A stretch of 64,000 bases of DNA from Pararge aegeria. Lineage: Eukaryota; Arthropoda; Insecta; Lepidoptera; Nymphalidae. Shown in pieces: positions 55,001 through 64,000 of this stretch (position 1 is the stretch's first letter; each line of letters starts with the position of its first letter). Location: contig NC_053185.1 of the NCBI RefSeq assembly GCF_905163445.1, positions 11,488,001-11,552,000 of the forward strand, given 5' to 3'. The position numbers and the translations under genes were made by a program. The notes beneath the pieces were generated by a model that did not search any database, had not been told where the DNA came from, and worked only from the letters and a program-made list of their open reading frames with translations.

Positions 55001-58000
55001 ATTTACTTTTTCTTACTTCTACCCTACAACAAAATCTGTACTATTTCTAAACTTTGAAGTAGGTTTCTAGAAACTCTTAGGCTTAAGAGGATGTTAATAA
55101 TTATGAAATAAAATCGCCTAGTAACTATTTATTTCGTGTATTCGGTGCTAGCGTAGTTCCAAATTTGTACTGTTAATGTCATTCGTTTCAAACGCACTTT
55201 CAGTACTCAAAATGCTTGCGTGGGGCAGTCTGCGATCTACTTTAATGGTTTCATTTAATAAATATTATGGGTGTTTGCATGTTACTTAATGGAGAATGCA
55301 TATAATTATAAGCAAGGTGAATTTACCGTGACTAATGAAGGTACGTAACGTTGTTGTAATTAGTAAATGTAAGCACAGATACGGAAAACGCAAATACAAC
55401 AAGCCACATCGCACTGGCTTACCGACATTGGTGTGCATACTGGTTTACATTCAGTCCACTCATCTCATTCCTGTAGAAAAAAATAGCATGAGTGGGAAAT
55501 CTATGTTAAATAATCACATTGCGGCTGTTTATCAGGAAATATTAGTAGACACAACATCCGTGATATATTCTTTAGGATTCTGTAGCCTTAGTACAAAAGT
55601 TGAACACTTGGACGATGATATCGAGAACCGAAACACTGACCTCAGAGTGAAATAGACCTAATCCATCTGACTTCAGAGTCGAGTATTCCGTCCTACCGAT
55701 TTTTATTTCACAACGTTTCCGCCCTTATGACGCTAGCTTATGAAGTATGGACTAATTTACGCTTTAAAACGTGGAGTATTAGGTCTATTTTACTCTGACT
55801 TTATGTTAGATGCTTGCACGTAATCTACTCTCGCGAGATGTGCAAGTACGTGCTCGAGTAACATATATTATTTACGTGATCGCATACACATTAAAAATAA
55901 GATTTTTCTAAAAATATAACAAAACTGTTACTTTTGATCTCAGGGACTTATGTATCTACATTATGTAATGTAATTGAGTCAGCATAAACTTTGTTGTGTA
56001 GTGGTAACTTCATGTAACGAAATTATGTTGATTTATCGTAAAAATCATCATCTCCTTCCCAGAATATGACATTCAAGTTTTTAAATAATATTGTTGGTCT
56101 TTAAGGTAACAAAACGTTTAAACGTAATTGTCAACACATTTCAGTCTCGTAACATTGTAATATCAAACACATTTGAATTGTTACATAATCATATAAATTT
56201 GTAAATAAACTAATATGCATTTTTATTTACGGTTTTGTCGACGTGAAGGGCAAAACTCGACATAATGATATTTTCTAACAGCTCGATTTGGTCTGATCAT
56301 CGACACGGACTTGATGTAAAGCAGTACATGCTCATCGTGATGTTGTATCAAAAGGAAAAAAAAAATGTAATTATATTCACTTTGTTGTACTTGTGTTCTT
56401 TTCCAGATGTGGGGGTTGAATCCATTATAGAAATGTCGTGAAAATGTCTTGAGGTAATTAACTCTCTACTGGTGATTGTAGTTAATGCGGTTTGTCTTAC
56501 GCTGTGGGGGCCGTTACATCGCTTACCATCTGAGATGTGATGCGGTTAACTAACAATAAATATTAGAGCTTGCTTTGGGTCTTGTGGTGGTTTAACATAG
56601 CGCAATTTGATCGGTGTTGGTTATAACATTGGCTTGTGCGATGCGATTTGAGTATATTAGTTTTTAGTTCTCATGGAGATCAACGAGAGTTATTAAAGTT
56701 GAATAAATGTAGAAAGCATGTTTTAATTATTCAGTTTTAACTTCATTTTTATATATTTTCTATTTAAATTATTCATTTATATGTATAATATGCAATTTTA
56801 TTATAAGATAAAATCGAAAGTAATCTTTGCTTCTCATGTAGTATTTAGTTATCTCAAAAGGATACAGTATTTTATTGTAGAATTGTAATTGTAAAAAAAA
56901 AAACTTTGAAATAATATCTAGCAATCAGTTTTTATTTGTAGCATGAGATTTTGAAGTATTTGTTCACTGTTATTTGTAAAATGAAGTTATTGAATTATAA
57001 CAAAAGTCTTCCTTATTGTATATATACGTTAGTTTTGAAATACGCCCAAGAATATTTACTGTTTTATATTTTATTATGTCACACTTAAAATGAATATTAA
57101 AATGATTTTTATGTGAATGAAATAAGAATGCATTATGTGAATGAAAAAAGGTAATGAAATTATACTTTCTACAGAGTGAATATGATTTTTTTTCAGTCAG
57201 TCAGTCGCTTCTTACTTTTTGTACGAATAAAGTTGTTTTGAGGACAAAAGCGCTAGGAGGAATCCTCGCTCCGTTTGAGTTTGGAAAGGTGGCGCAAATG
57301 GTGCGAAGATACCTCTGAGTCTAGCCTTTTCAAATTAAAACTAAAGAACGTACCACGTTACCCTCAATTTTGGGGTCCACCTTAACGGATCAAGTGTATA
57401 CAGGCAGATTATTGTTCTAGGTCAGTTGCTCGAAGGTTGACGACCGGGGAGGGTGTGGAGCCGGAATCGTTCGACTCTGTAACGATCTACTTCAGCGATA
57501 TTGTTGGCTTCACGGCTATGTCCGCGGAAAGCACGCCGTTGCAAGTGGTCAACTTTCTTAACGATCTGTACACTGTCTTCGATAGGATAATAAGGGGCTA
57601 TGACGTGTACAAAGTAGAGACTATCGGTGATGCATATATGGTGGTACGTATTAAGTATAAAGAGGTACAGTTGTTCGACGTCTTTAATTGATTTGGCATG
57701 ATTGCTGGGCCTAGTCGGCTTCGTAGAACTTTTGTGTAACATTGATCATCATATCATCCCATTACCTTCTGTATGTCGATACTTATTCTTTGATAATGAA
57801 TAATTTGTTTTTAATAATCATTATGTCGGAATTACGTTATTCTGCTTTTGTATGGAGTCTTTTTATTATGAGTTTTTGGCAGGACAGGTCAGTTTGGTAC
57901 TGAAAGTAAAGCATTAGAATGTGAGCTTTACGGTATGTATAAAAAACCTATCAATATTAATGTGCCAGTAATTACTAACGAGTTGAACACACATTCCTCA

Positions 58001-61000
58001 CCTATCATACAAATCACTTTTATCGAGAAACTCCTTTCTGACTGATTATTTCAAATAAAATGCATATAGAACGGGCAGCAGTTGAACCCCCGTTTCACAA
58101 CAGACCCGGCCTGCAAATTAAGCCACGAGTCTCGTACCTTTTGATGTCGGAATGATTAAATTGTATGTAATAAATAGCGACTGTTTTATCATCTTCATCA
58201 GCCCATTTTCGGCCCACTACTGGGCTCGGGTCTTCCCGCTGAATTAGTAGGTTTATGGCCGTAGTCAACCACGCTGGCCAACTTCGGATTGGTAGGATTC
58301 ATCCCCCTCGAGAACATTATGGAGCAGGCATGCAGGTTACTTTACGACGTTTTTCTTCATCGTTAAAGCCAGTGAAATTTTAAGTGGCTCAATTTAAAAA
58401 CGTTATTGGCTATCACCACTTTTTACCGTTAACTTACTTCAAAACTTACATTTAGTGCATAATACACTTAAGTTTTTTAAATTATTCTAGTAATTTATTG
58501 TATTTTTCATATTTAAGGTATCCGGCCTACCAATAAGGAACAACGACAGGCACGTTGGCGAAATAGCGTCGATGGCGCTGGAACTGCTAAACGCTGTCAA
58601 GAGTCACAAAATATCTCACAGGCCTAATGAGATACTGAAACTAAGGATAGGAATTCACACAGGTACACTTATTTTAGTTCATCTACAACGTAATGAGCAA
58701 CGCTTATGCTGTTGTCTGTATAAGTGTGTATTTGTTTGTAAAAAGTTTATTGAAATACAGCAGATTTTTTTAAAGAAATTCTATAATAAATAATTAATGC
58801 GGTGTTTTGCATACCACAAAAAAATGCGCTAAAAATACCTAGGACTCACAATCCAGTAAATTAGGTCCAATTTCGAAAAAGACATCTTCTCGTCCAAATT
58901 ACCTCAATTCTTTAAGACCAAAGTCTTCGGTCTGGCCTAGTGATTATTAGGGCTCTGAAACGTGGTCGCTAAGTATGGGTCCCAAGGTCACTCGGCGGGC
59001 GATGGAGAGTTCTGTGTTTAGAGAATCTCTACGTCATCAAATCAGGAATGAGGAGATGCGTAGAAGAACCAGAGTTATCGATATAGTTCAAAGAGCCGCG
59101 AAGTTTAAGTGGCATTGGGCGGGGCACATTCCTCGGAGAACCGATCGACGTTAGGATGTGCTGGAATTGAGCTTTCCCATCGGTAATTGCGTCGTTGGTA
59201 GACGACGTGGACGGATGACAGCAAGCGAGTCGCAGGCATTCGCTGGACCCAAGCGGCACAAAGACCGTGGTATTTGGAACTCCCTACAAAATACATAATA
59301 ATAGCAGTGGACGTCCATTTGTAGACATAAACGGCTATAGGTCGAATGGGAGCTGAAAGAATAATTTAATTTCTGCAAATTGTAAAAAATGTTTCTTCCT
59401 TTGTGCGTTTTCTTAATTTTATTAGTTTTGTCATTCCGTTCATCCACCTTTTAAAATACACTCTAGGTGTACACTTGGAAACTTGTGTTCGGGGAAAAAA
59501 TGGGTAGAAAATTAGTATACTAATTGACGGTCTCCATCAAGGCTAGTATAGGCAGGAGATAAAACGTAAATCCCCTGACAAGGGATAAAAATAACAGAGA
59601 ATAGAAGTTTACCCCCGTTTATTATTTGGATATTAGTTTCACACGTGCCCCCAATGCTCGGAGAGTTGATAAAGCTGTGGGAGATGATAAAATTTTGTCC
59701 TTTCCCCTGGGCCAAAAATGTCCCCTGCCAATGCTAGCCGTGCAGTTTGTATAGGGACTCGCATAAACACGTTTCCGAGTAGGCACCCTAGGGTGTTGAG
59801 TGTTGAGTGGGACTGGATTGACTCTTGTAATTAAGCCGGACTCTGACATAATGAACCTGTAATTTCATACACAGGGGCGGTGGTCGCGGGAGTGGTAGGT
59901 CTCACGATGCCGCGTTACTGTCTGTTCGGCGATACCGTGAACACCGCGTCACGAATGGAATCCAACGGGGAACCACTGCGGATCCATATTTCGCCTAGTT
60001 GTAAACAGGCGTTGGATAAGCTGGGCGGATACGTCGTTGAACCCCGAGGCACCATTCCGATCAAGGGAAAGGGCCAGGTATTGTTTTTTTTTTTTTTCTG
60101 TTTTTAGTACGCTTACTAGTTGGAACTATATTATTTATTGATAACTATAACTGACACAAATGTATCAAAGCTAATATTAAACATTATACATGTAATTATA
60201 ATAGTATAGTGTGCTGTAGTGGTATGTTATATATTACGAGGTATGTTCGAGATATTATACGATTCCTGAGTGTGTGTAAGGACACACACTCTAAGCTCCC
60301 TAGAAAAACTTAATTAAGTTGCTCAACAGAATGCCAACTTAACGTTACTAACGTTTGATGTTTTTTCTAAGATACCCTTCGCCGTTTTTTTTTAAATTAC
60401 AAAATACTATGTAACTCTACACAGAACAGAGAGTAAGTAGTTGGCAATATTACCAAATTTAACGACTGCCTTTGGAGGTTTGTGTTAGGTTAGTTTACCA
60501 TTCCTCCGTGCCTCGGAGAGCATGTTAAGCTGTTGCCAATCATTTTCAATAGAACTTGGTATTAAACACTACTTAACAACATACAATACGTTACCTAGCC
60601 CCGCTAACCATCATTGGAGCAACTTCCTAACGTAAAACTCTTACGAATCTATGAGAAGAAGCATATAGTAATAATTGAAGTAATAATAGTAATAATTGGA
60701 GTAATAGTAATAATGCATATAAGGCTGACGTTGATACAGAAAACAATATTTTTTAGCTTCAAACATATTGGCTGGTTGGTGCGACTGAGAAAGCGATACA
60801 AAAAAGGCCGGTAGAGGGAGAGGAGCGGCCACTATTCTGTCGGCCGCGACGAAGTCCCAGATTGACTGATTCCAGACATCCATCAATCTCAGGTATGCTG
60901 TTTGTACTATGGAATATTATTTGTGCTGTTTTCAAGCGTTACTTTGAAATTTGCAACGCATTTTATGGCTTTAGCATGCCTAATTAAACAAATCAAACAT

Positions 61001-63684
61001 TGTTTTTTTATTTTTATATAGAAGGAATTTATAAGATACTATACTGCGGTCAACGAAAATATATAATTAACAATTCGAACAGTGACTGTGTACTATGGCT
61101 AAGTTAAGCATTAAATTAGTATAAGTCTGGCTTTGAACGAAAGTGAATGCTAGTCTATCTATTTAAGGTTGTTGAGTTAGACAACCTTTTTTGTTATCTT
61201 AGAACACACGCTAAGCTTGGCTTTAACTTTAGCTTCGCAGCTACTATTTGTACTTTTACTATTTTGTCTCTGACCACAGTTATGTTCCGAATACAAACAT
61301 ATACTTTCAAGAATACAAGATATAGTTAAATAAAAAAATAAATGTAAAATCGAAATGAGGCGACAGAATGTATGTATACATTTATTTCAACAATTTTATT
61401 GCTTACACACATACACAAAAGTTACATTGGATTATTAATCTTTTTTATATGTATCGCTCATTTGTTGCAACAAAGGTCTATCTCCAAATGACATAATGAT
61501 ATTATACAGTTTTGTTGCGTTAAATTTTGTATGACTGAAAAATTGCATTTATTTCTGGCTATCTTACATTACATTAGTTGAAAAGCTAACTCAAAATAAG
61601 GCCTTACAAAACGTTCCGGTACGATGTCGTGTAAAAACTGATAACTCGTACAGGTTAGCCCGCTACCATCTTAGGCCGCTCCGTTACTTACTAGTAGGTG
61701 AGATTGCAGTCAAGGGCCAACTTGTTGAGGAATAAAAAAAAAACACTGTTAAAGTGTGACAAAACACTGCGTAACTCCGATGCTTTATCACTTATATTTT
61801 TTGTATCCATAGAAGACCTCACTACAGCACGGCTAGAATGGGCAGGAGACAATTATCTCCCCGGGGAAAGGATAAAAAATTATCTTCTCCCACAGCTATA
61901 TCAACTCTCAGAGCACAAGTGGAAATAATATCCATATAACATATGTGTATTAATAAACGGGGATAAACTTCTCCTATTCCATGTTCCAGTGATTTAGCAC
62001 GTGGGCACGTTCATCATATCCCTTGTCAGAGGATATAATTTTTGTCTCCTGCTTGTGGTAGCCCTGCAGGGGTTCCATTTGAAAAAAAAATATTTTCACA
62101 CACAATTTCAGAAAAAAAAAAAAAAAAAAATTTTTTTTTATTAGAATACCAAAAATCACTATGATTTTTGTTATAAAAGATCCTTGCAGCAAATCAGTGA
62201 TGCATTACGTACGCTCTTCGCAAATATTTTGTTTGATGATATGACGATAACGTATCTCTTTTTTCTATGTGAATAATCAAAAGTAATTTTTAGCATGACA
62301 TGTAGACTGAACATACTAACATGAATTATTTGCATGTTTTGTGTGCGTTTGAGTAACTTCTTGTCTGTTACAATGTGGAGTGCAGTTTCAGATTCGGTTG
62401 GGATAATTACTAAGGTATCCTACGTCACAAGTAGGTCCTGTTGCCTGGCAGAGATTGCTAAGGGTTGCCCCTTTTTATATTCTATAGTCTTCCCTGGCGC
62501 AGCGGTGAGCGCTGTTGTTTTAAGTTAGAGGTCCGCGGTTCGATTCCTGGCAGGGGCAATTTGGGAATTTATTATTTCCGAATTTTCTCTCGTCTGGTCT
62601 GGTGGGATTAGTTACCAGCCTACCGATAAGCGAAGCGAAGTCGGGCCGCTAAGCGATTTAGCGTTCCGGTACGATGTCACGTAGAAACCGATTAGGTTAC
62701 GTTAAACATAATTGTCATATGATATGTCATAGGGAATATGACAATTATATTAAAAGCATAACCCTAATCGGTTTCTACGCGACATCGTACAGGTCAGCCG
62801 GATTGTCACTTACCACCAGGTGAGATTGCAGCCAAGGGCTAACTAGTAGTAGAATAAAAAAATTAAAAAAAAAACTTTTATCTTAGCCTATCTATTATTT
62901 TTATTTCCTTTAAAAAAAGATCAATAAAGGCATAAATTAAATCAAATTGTAAACATAAAATTATTGACAAGTATAATTAGCCTCTCACAGTCAGGTAAAT
63001 AGCTTTAGGCGTATCCTTAGCTTACTGGATAGTGTTGCGTATATGACTTCACTACATATTGTAACATATATAACTAGCCATCAATCAACTAATACTCTGA
63101 TACAATATCGATGCGTCCACAACCGTAGTATGAAATCAATAGCACAATTTAAAGACACTTTGGAAACTGCTACAGTCGTATATTTCGAAATTGAGACGCA
63201 ACACTTATGCAAGTAGCTGTAAATTATCTATGACAGAGCTCGTCCGGGGATGAATTACCGCCATGCTTATTTCTGCCGCCAATCAGCATTGGTACATGAG
63301 ACTTGATACATTATTTGATAAAAACATCGTGTCACTTTTTGAGACGTTTTCTTTGGCTGCCGCGTGAAGTGTTGCTGTTTATAGGCTACGTCATATATAT
63401 ATATATATAGCTTGGTCCGTCAATTGTTACTATAAAAAAGTAACGGTTTTAAAAACGTATGGACGCATTTAGATTATAACGTAAGCGATGTTGTATCTAG
63501 TGTTAGTTGATGTCGATGCATATACCACCTCGTCAAATCGTGGTGTCGGTTGGGTAGAGCTGAAGAGCGAGGGCCGCTCGGGCAGCGGTAGCGGCGGTAT
63601 CCGGCAGCGCCTTCACAGCGGTGCCTCACTGCCCGCGCCCGCATCGCCATTGGCCCGCCGCGCCCCGCATGTTACACACACCAG
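48887..63684 (+). CDS. Second receptor-type guanylyl cyclase, 13 exons, both ends incomplete
   Basis: A paralogue of the minus-strand cyclase in divergent orientation. Exons 48887-49006, 49152-49292, 50076-50147, 50528-50617, 50895-50970, 51855-52010, 52755-52953, 54117-54257, 57421-57643, 58518-58662, 59875-60077, 60757-60892 and 63501-63684 join in one frame of 628 codons plus 2 nt. They encode the pseudokinase domain (residues 1 to about 285), dimerization coil (to about 332), class III guanylyl cyclase domain (about 335-525) and a basic, Ser/Gly/Ala-rich tail that continues past the window. The first exon follows a strong acceptor and has no in-frame ATG upstream before a stop, so at least one more 5-prime exon exists. 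No extracellular or transmembrane exon was recognised on the plus strand. It is predicted to be catalytically competent. It might be a full receptor with unseen exons, a receptor-less cyclase, or a damaged duplicate. Confidence 0.85.
49152..49292 (+). CDS. Plus GC exon 2: pseudokinase domain
   Basis: Forty-seven codons, phase 0 to 0, acceptor TGTCGTGCAG and donor GTAAGT. LRHDNLNSFIGAVVEP and DYCAKGSLY match the N-lobe and hinge of receptor cyclases. The 3-prime boundary is shared with the minus gene. Confidence 0.9.
49430..49615 (+). repeat. Interspersed repeat with CGGCAGAAATAAGC core
   Basis: Contains CCTGTGTCCATGAACCTGAG and CACCGGCAACCACGCC, and follows plus exon 2 by about 140 bp. Confidence 0.6.
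50076..50147 (+). CDS. Plus GC exon 3: pseudokinase domain
   Basis: Seventy-two nt, phase 0 to 0, acceptor TTTTCAG and donor GTAAGA. DIIENEDIKLDQMFISSL parallels the minus-strand exon at 14391-14462 in length and sequence. Confidence 0.9.
50528..50617 (+). CDS. Plus GC exon 4: pseudokinase catalytic-loop region
   Basis: Ninety nt, phase 0 to 0, acceptor ATTTCAG and donor GTAAAT. GMIFIHTSP and HGNLKSSN replace the kinase HRD loop, so the catalytic Asp is missing, as expected for this family. Confidence 0.9.
50895..50970 (+). CDS. Plus GC exon 5: pseudokinase DFG region
   Basis: Seventy-six nt, phase 0 to 1, acceptor ATTGTAG and donor GTGGGT. VTDFGLHDL retains DFG; the exon ends EHQYYR. The minus gene has no intron at the 5-prime boundary. 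Confidence 0.88.
51855..52010 (+). CDS. Plus GC exon 6: pseudokinase C-lobe
   Basis: 156 nt, phase 1 to 1, acceptor TTTCTAG and donor GTAATT. LLWKSPELLRQL is the APE-like motif, then GDIYAFGIILYEI and RRGPFGL. It agrees closely with other GC receptors. Confidence 0.9.
52318..52510 (+). mobile_element. SINE family B, 3-prime part
   Basis: Contains CGTAGAAATCGATTAGGG and CTTACCACCAGGTGAGATTG, then an A-run; it directly precedes the MITE at 52503-52742. Confidence 0.65.
52503..52742. mobile_element. MITE of the GGATAGAAGCAGGCG family
   Basis: The sequence from GGATAGAAGCAGGCG to AGCTTAGTTTTCAT recurs in part elsewhere. It contains an inner inverted repeat (GCGAACAGCAGG and CCTGCTGTTCGC). It ends about 12 bp before the acceptor of the exon at 52755. 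Confidence 0.7.
52755..52953 (+). CDS. Plus GC exon 7: end of pseudokinase domain
   Basis: 199 nt, phase 1 to 2, acceptor TCCCCAG and donor GTACGT. RDCWAEDPAVRPDFPTI is the conserved closing motif. GC-rich coding sequence starts abruptly after a MITE that ends about 15 bp before the acceptor. Confidence 0.9.
53430..53720 (+). mobile_element. SINE family D, diverged copy
   Basis: Shares the body CCCCGTGCTTCGTAGAGCC and end GGGACGTGGCCAGTG with the 20628 copy. It lies in the plus-gene intron 52954-54116. Confidence 0.5.
53767..54110. repeat. Tandem duplication of about 177 bp next to an acceptor
   Basis: TGCCTTCTGTATTTA starts both copies (53767 and 53944), and AATCTGGGAC and TTTATATTTTTACTTTATGA recur in each. 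Small indels separate the copies. The second copy ends just before the TCATAG acceptor of the exon at 54117. Confidence 0.9.
54117..54257 (+). CDS. Plus GC exon 8: dimerization coiled coil
   Basis: 141 nt, phase 2 to 2, acceptor ATCATAG and donor GTAAGT. MMEKYANNLEELVTERT and EDLLHRMLPK are typical of the signalling helix. A tandem duplication ends just before the acceptor. Confidence 0.92.
54258..57420. other. 3.2 kb intron of the plus gene
   Basis: AT-rich with no recognised repeat family. A 106-codon plus-strand frame at 55335-55655 has no recognisable features and no good splice context, and is probably chance. Confidence 0.5.
57421..57643 (+). CDS. Plus GC exon 9: cyclase domain
   Basis: 223 nt, phase 2 to 0, acceptor TTCTAG and donor GTACGT. 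SVTIYFSDIVGF has the first metal Asp; KVETIGDAYMV has the guanine-reading Glu and second metal Asp. The linker SVARRLTTGEGVEPESF is more divergent than usual (SVAEQLKRG). Confidence 0.92.
58195..58400 (-). mobile_element. SINE family A, partial
   Basis: Tail and body remain (GAGCAGGCATGCAGGTTAC); the tRNA-like head is gone. It lies in a plus-gene intron just upstream of the exon at 58518. Confidence 0.65.
58518..58662 (+). CDS. Plus GC exon 10: cyclase domain
   Basis: 145 nt, phase 0 to 1, acceptor TTTAAG and donor GTACAC. VSGLPIRNNDRHVGEIASM and LRIGIHTG match the family; boundaries equal those of the minus-gene exon 6709-6853. Confidence 0.92.
58880..59310 (+). pseudogene. RTE-type reverse-transcriptase fragment, broken
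   Basis: Reads VTRRAMESSVFRESLRHQIR and FKWHWAGHIPRRTDRR, then a stop and a decayed continuation to RGIWNSLQNT. It is the same family as 12965-13195 but starts earlier in the protein; several stops and shifts make it non-coding. It lies in the plus-gene intron 58663-59874. A shorter scrap is at about 13515-13560. Confidence 0.72.
59535..59750. mobile_element. Fold-back MITE (GGCTAGNATGGGCAGGAGA family), copy 1
   Basis: The reverse complement matches the copy at 61828-62075 over about 200 bp, including CTCCCACAGCT and ATAAACGGGG. The two ends of this copy (AGGCTAGTATAGGCAGGAGA and its counterpart near 59740) are inverted repeats. Confidence 0.65.
59875..60077 (+). CDS. Plus GC exon 11: cyclase active site
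   Basis: 203 nt, phase 1 to 0, acceptor TACACAG and donor GTATTG. MPRYCLFGDTVNTASR supplies the specificity Cys and the transition-state Asn and Arg; GTIPIKGKGQ closes the domain. Confidence 0.92.
60757..60892 (+). CDS. Plus GC exon 12: end of cyclase domain and tail
   Basis: 136 nt, phase 0 to 1, acceptor TTTTTTAG and donor GTATGC. TYWLVGATEKAI is the usual end of GC domains; a basic segment rich in Arg and Pro follows. Confidence 0.85.
61610..61742 (+). mobile_element. SINE family B, 3-prime part
   Basis: From ACGTTCCGGTACGATG to the A-run after AGTCAAGGGCCAACTTG. Confidence 0.65.
61828..62075. mobile_element. Fold-back MITE (GGCTAGNATGGGCAGGAGA family), copy 2
   Basis: Begins CGGCTAGAATGGGCAGGAGA and ends near GTCTCCTGCTTGTGGTAGCC. 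It is opposite in orientation to the copy at 59535-59750; both lie in introns of the plus gene. Confidence 0.65.
62488..62875 (+). mobile_element. tRNA-derived SINE (family B) with internal inversion
   Basis: The head TGGCGCAGCGGTGAGCGC (A box) and GGTTCGATTCCTGGCAGG (B box) are textbook polymerase III promoter boxes. The 3-prime part contains an inverted pair (AAACCGATTAGG at 62686 and CCTAATCGGTTT at 62763). It ends in an A-rich tail and lies in a plus-gene intron. Confidence 0.82.
63501..63684 (+). CDS. Plus GC exon 13: C-terminal tail
   Basis: 184 nt, phase 1 to 2, acceptor TATCTAG and donor GTGATT. The peptide is low-complexity and rich in Ser, Gly, Ala and Arg (GRSGSGSGG). An alternative acceptor at 63557 keeps the same frame. 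At least one further exon must lie beyond the window. Confidence 0.65.
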
Positions 63685-63819
63685 GTGATTGTTTTACCTT
63701 GTCTCAAATAAGTAGAAAATGTAGACAATAAATAAGATCAAAGGTATGATGGTGTCATTAAATTATATGGTTTTGTCGAATCGAATATCAGTCGAATTGT
63801 GTTTATCGTATTGTGTTTG

Positions 63820-63925
63820 TATGGTCGGAGGCTTCTGCCTTAGTTATCACCGACAAAGACGTACCACCAAGCGATCTAGCGTTCCGGTAGAATTTCGCGT
63901 AGAAACTATAAGGGAAAAAATGTAA
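63820..63925 (+). mobile_element. SINE family B fragment
   Basis: Contains ACCACCAAGCGATCTAGCG and TTCCGGTAGAATTTCGCGTA, diverged, in the intron after plus-gene exon 13. Confidence 0.55.
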
Positions 63926-64000
63926 TATAACTGCAAATCTAACACGACGAAAAAAGATGCCGTCTTGTTGTGAGAGGACTTTATTCCGGCTGTGGACTGC

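Larger units (their letters stand above)
60893..63500. other. 2.6 kb intron of the plus gene
   Basis: Holds a family B 3-prime fragment (61610), a fold-back MITE (61828), the full family B SINE (62488) and a short (TA) run near 63395. Nothing else recognised. Confidence 0.55.

Noticed and set aside
55335..55655. 106-codon plus-strand open frame
   Set aside because: It is intronic in the plus gene, the flanking exons already join in phase without it, and no family is recognised.
57422..57742. 106-codon minus-strand frame
   Set aside because: It is an antisense shadow of the cyclase exon at 57421-57643.
62488..62560. Possible tRNA gene with perfect B box
   Set aside because: It is the head of the family B SINE; the 3-prime half continues into the SINE body instead of closing an acceptor stem.

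Overview
The window looks like nuclear DNA of a moth or butterfly (inference). It is AT-rich, has long introns full of degenerate transposon copies, and carries many interspersed repeats of types I associate with Lepidoptera: tRNA-headed SINEs with TGATGATGA tails, non-LTR tails of repeated TTTGAA, and RTE-type reverse-transcriptase scraps. No bacterial-style operon, rRNA, CRISPR array or convincing tRNA gene was seen.

Two multi-exon genes for membrane-type (receptor) guanylyl cyclases lie head to head. The minus-strand gene runs from 39173 down to a stop codon at 1535-1537. I could assemble 22 coding exons whose splice phases agree throughout, giving 1118 codons plus the stop: most of the extracellular ligand-binding domain, one transmembrane helix, a pseudokinase domain, a coiled-coil dimerization segment, a complete class III cyclase domain and a long C-terminal tail. 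It resembles the insect Gyc32E / natriuretic-peptide-receptor-like group. The N-terminus and signal peptide were not found. The plus-strand gene runs from 48887 to 63684 and beyond the right edge; 13 phase-consistent exons encode the pseudokinase, dimerization, cyclase and part of the tail, about 628 residues. No extracellular or transmembrane exon of this gene was found. Both cyclase domains keep the two metal-binding aspartates and the guanine-specificity Glu and Cys, so both are predicted to make cGMP. Five intron positions are shared and several others differ, which suggests an old duplication.

Layout: 1-1534, 3-prime flank of the minus gene; 1535-15233, its tail, cyclase, dimerization and most pseudokinase exons; 15234-20957, a large intron; 20958-21946, pseudokinase start and transmembrane exons; 21947-28791, a 6.8 kb intron; 28792-39173, extracellular-domain exons; 39174-48886, a 9.7 kb interval between the genes filled with SINEs, a Helitron fragment, a 122-bp tandem array and an hAT-type MITE; 48887-63684, the plus gene; 63685-64000, its next intron.

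The main puzzles are that the missing 5-prime ends of both genes converge on the repeat-filled 39-49 kb interval; an expected juxtamembrane Cys segment is missing from the minus gene; and several repeats abut splice acceptors, namely a palindrome-rich fold-back element near 3839, a MITE at 52755 and a tandem duplication at 54117.
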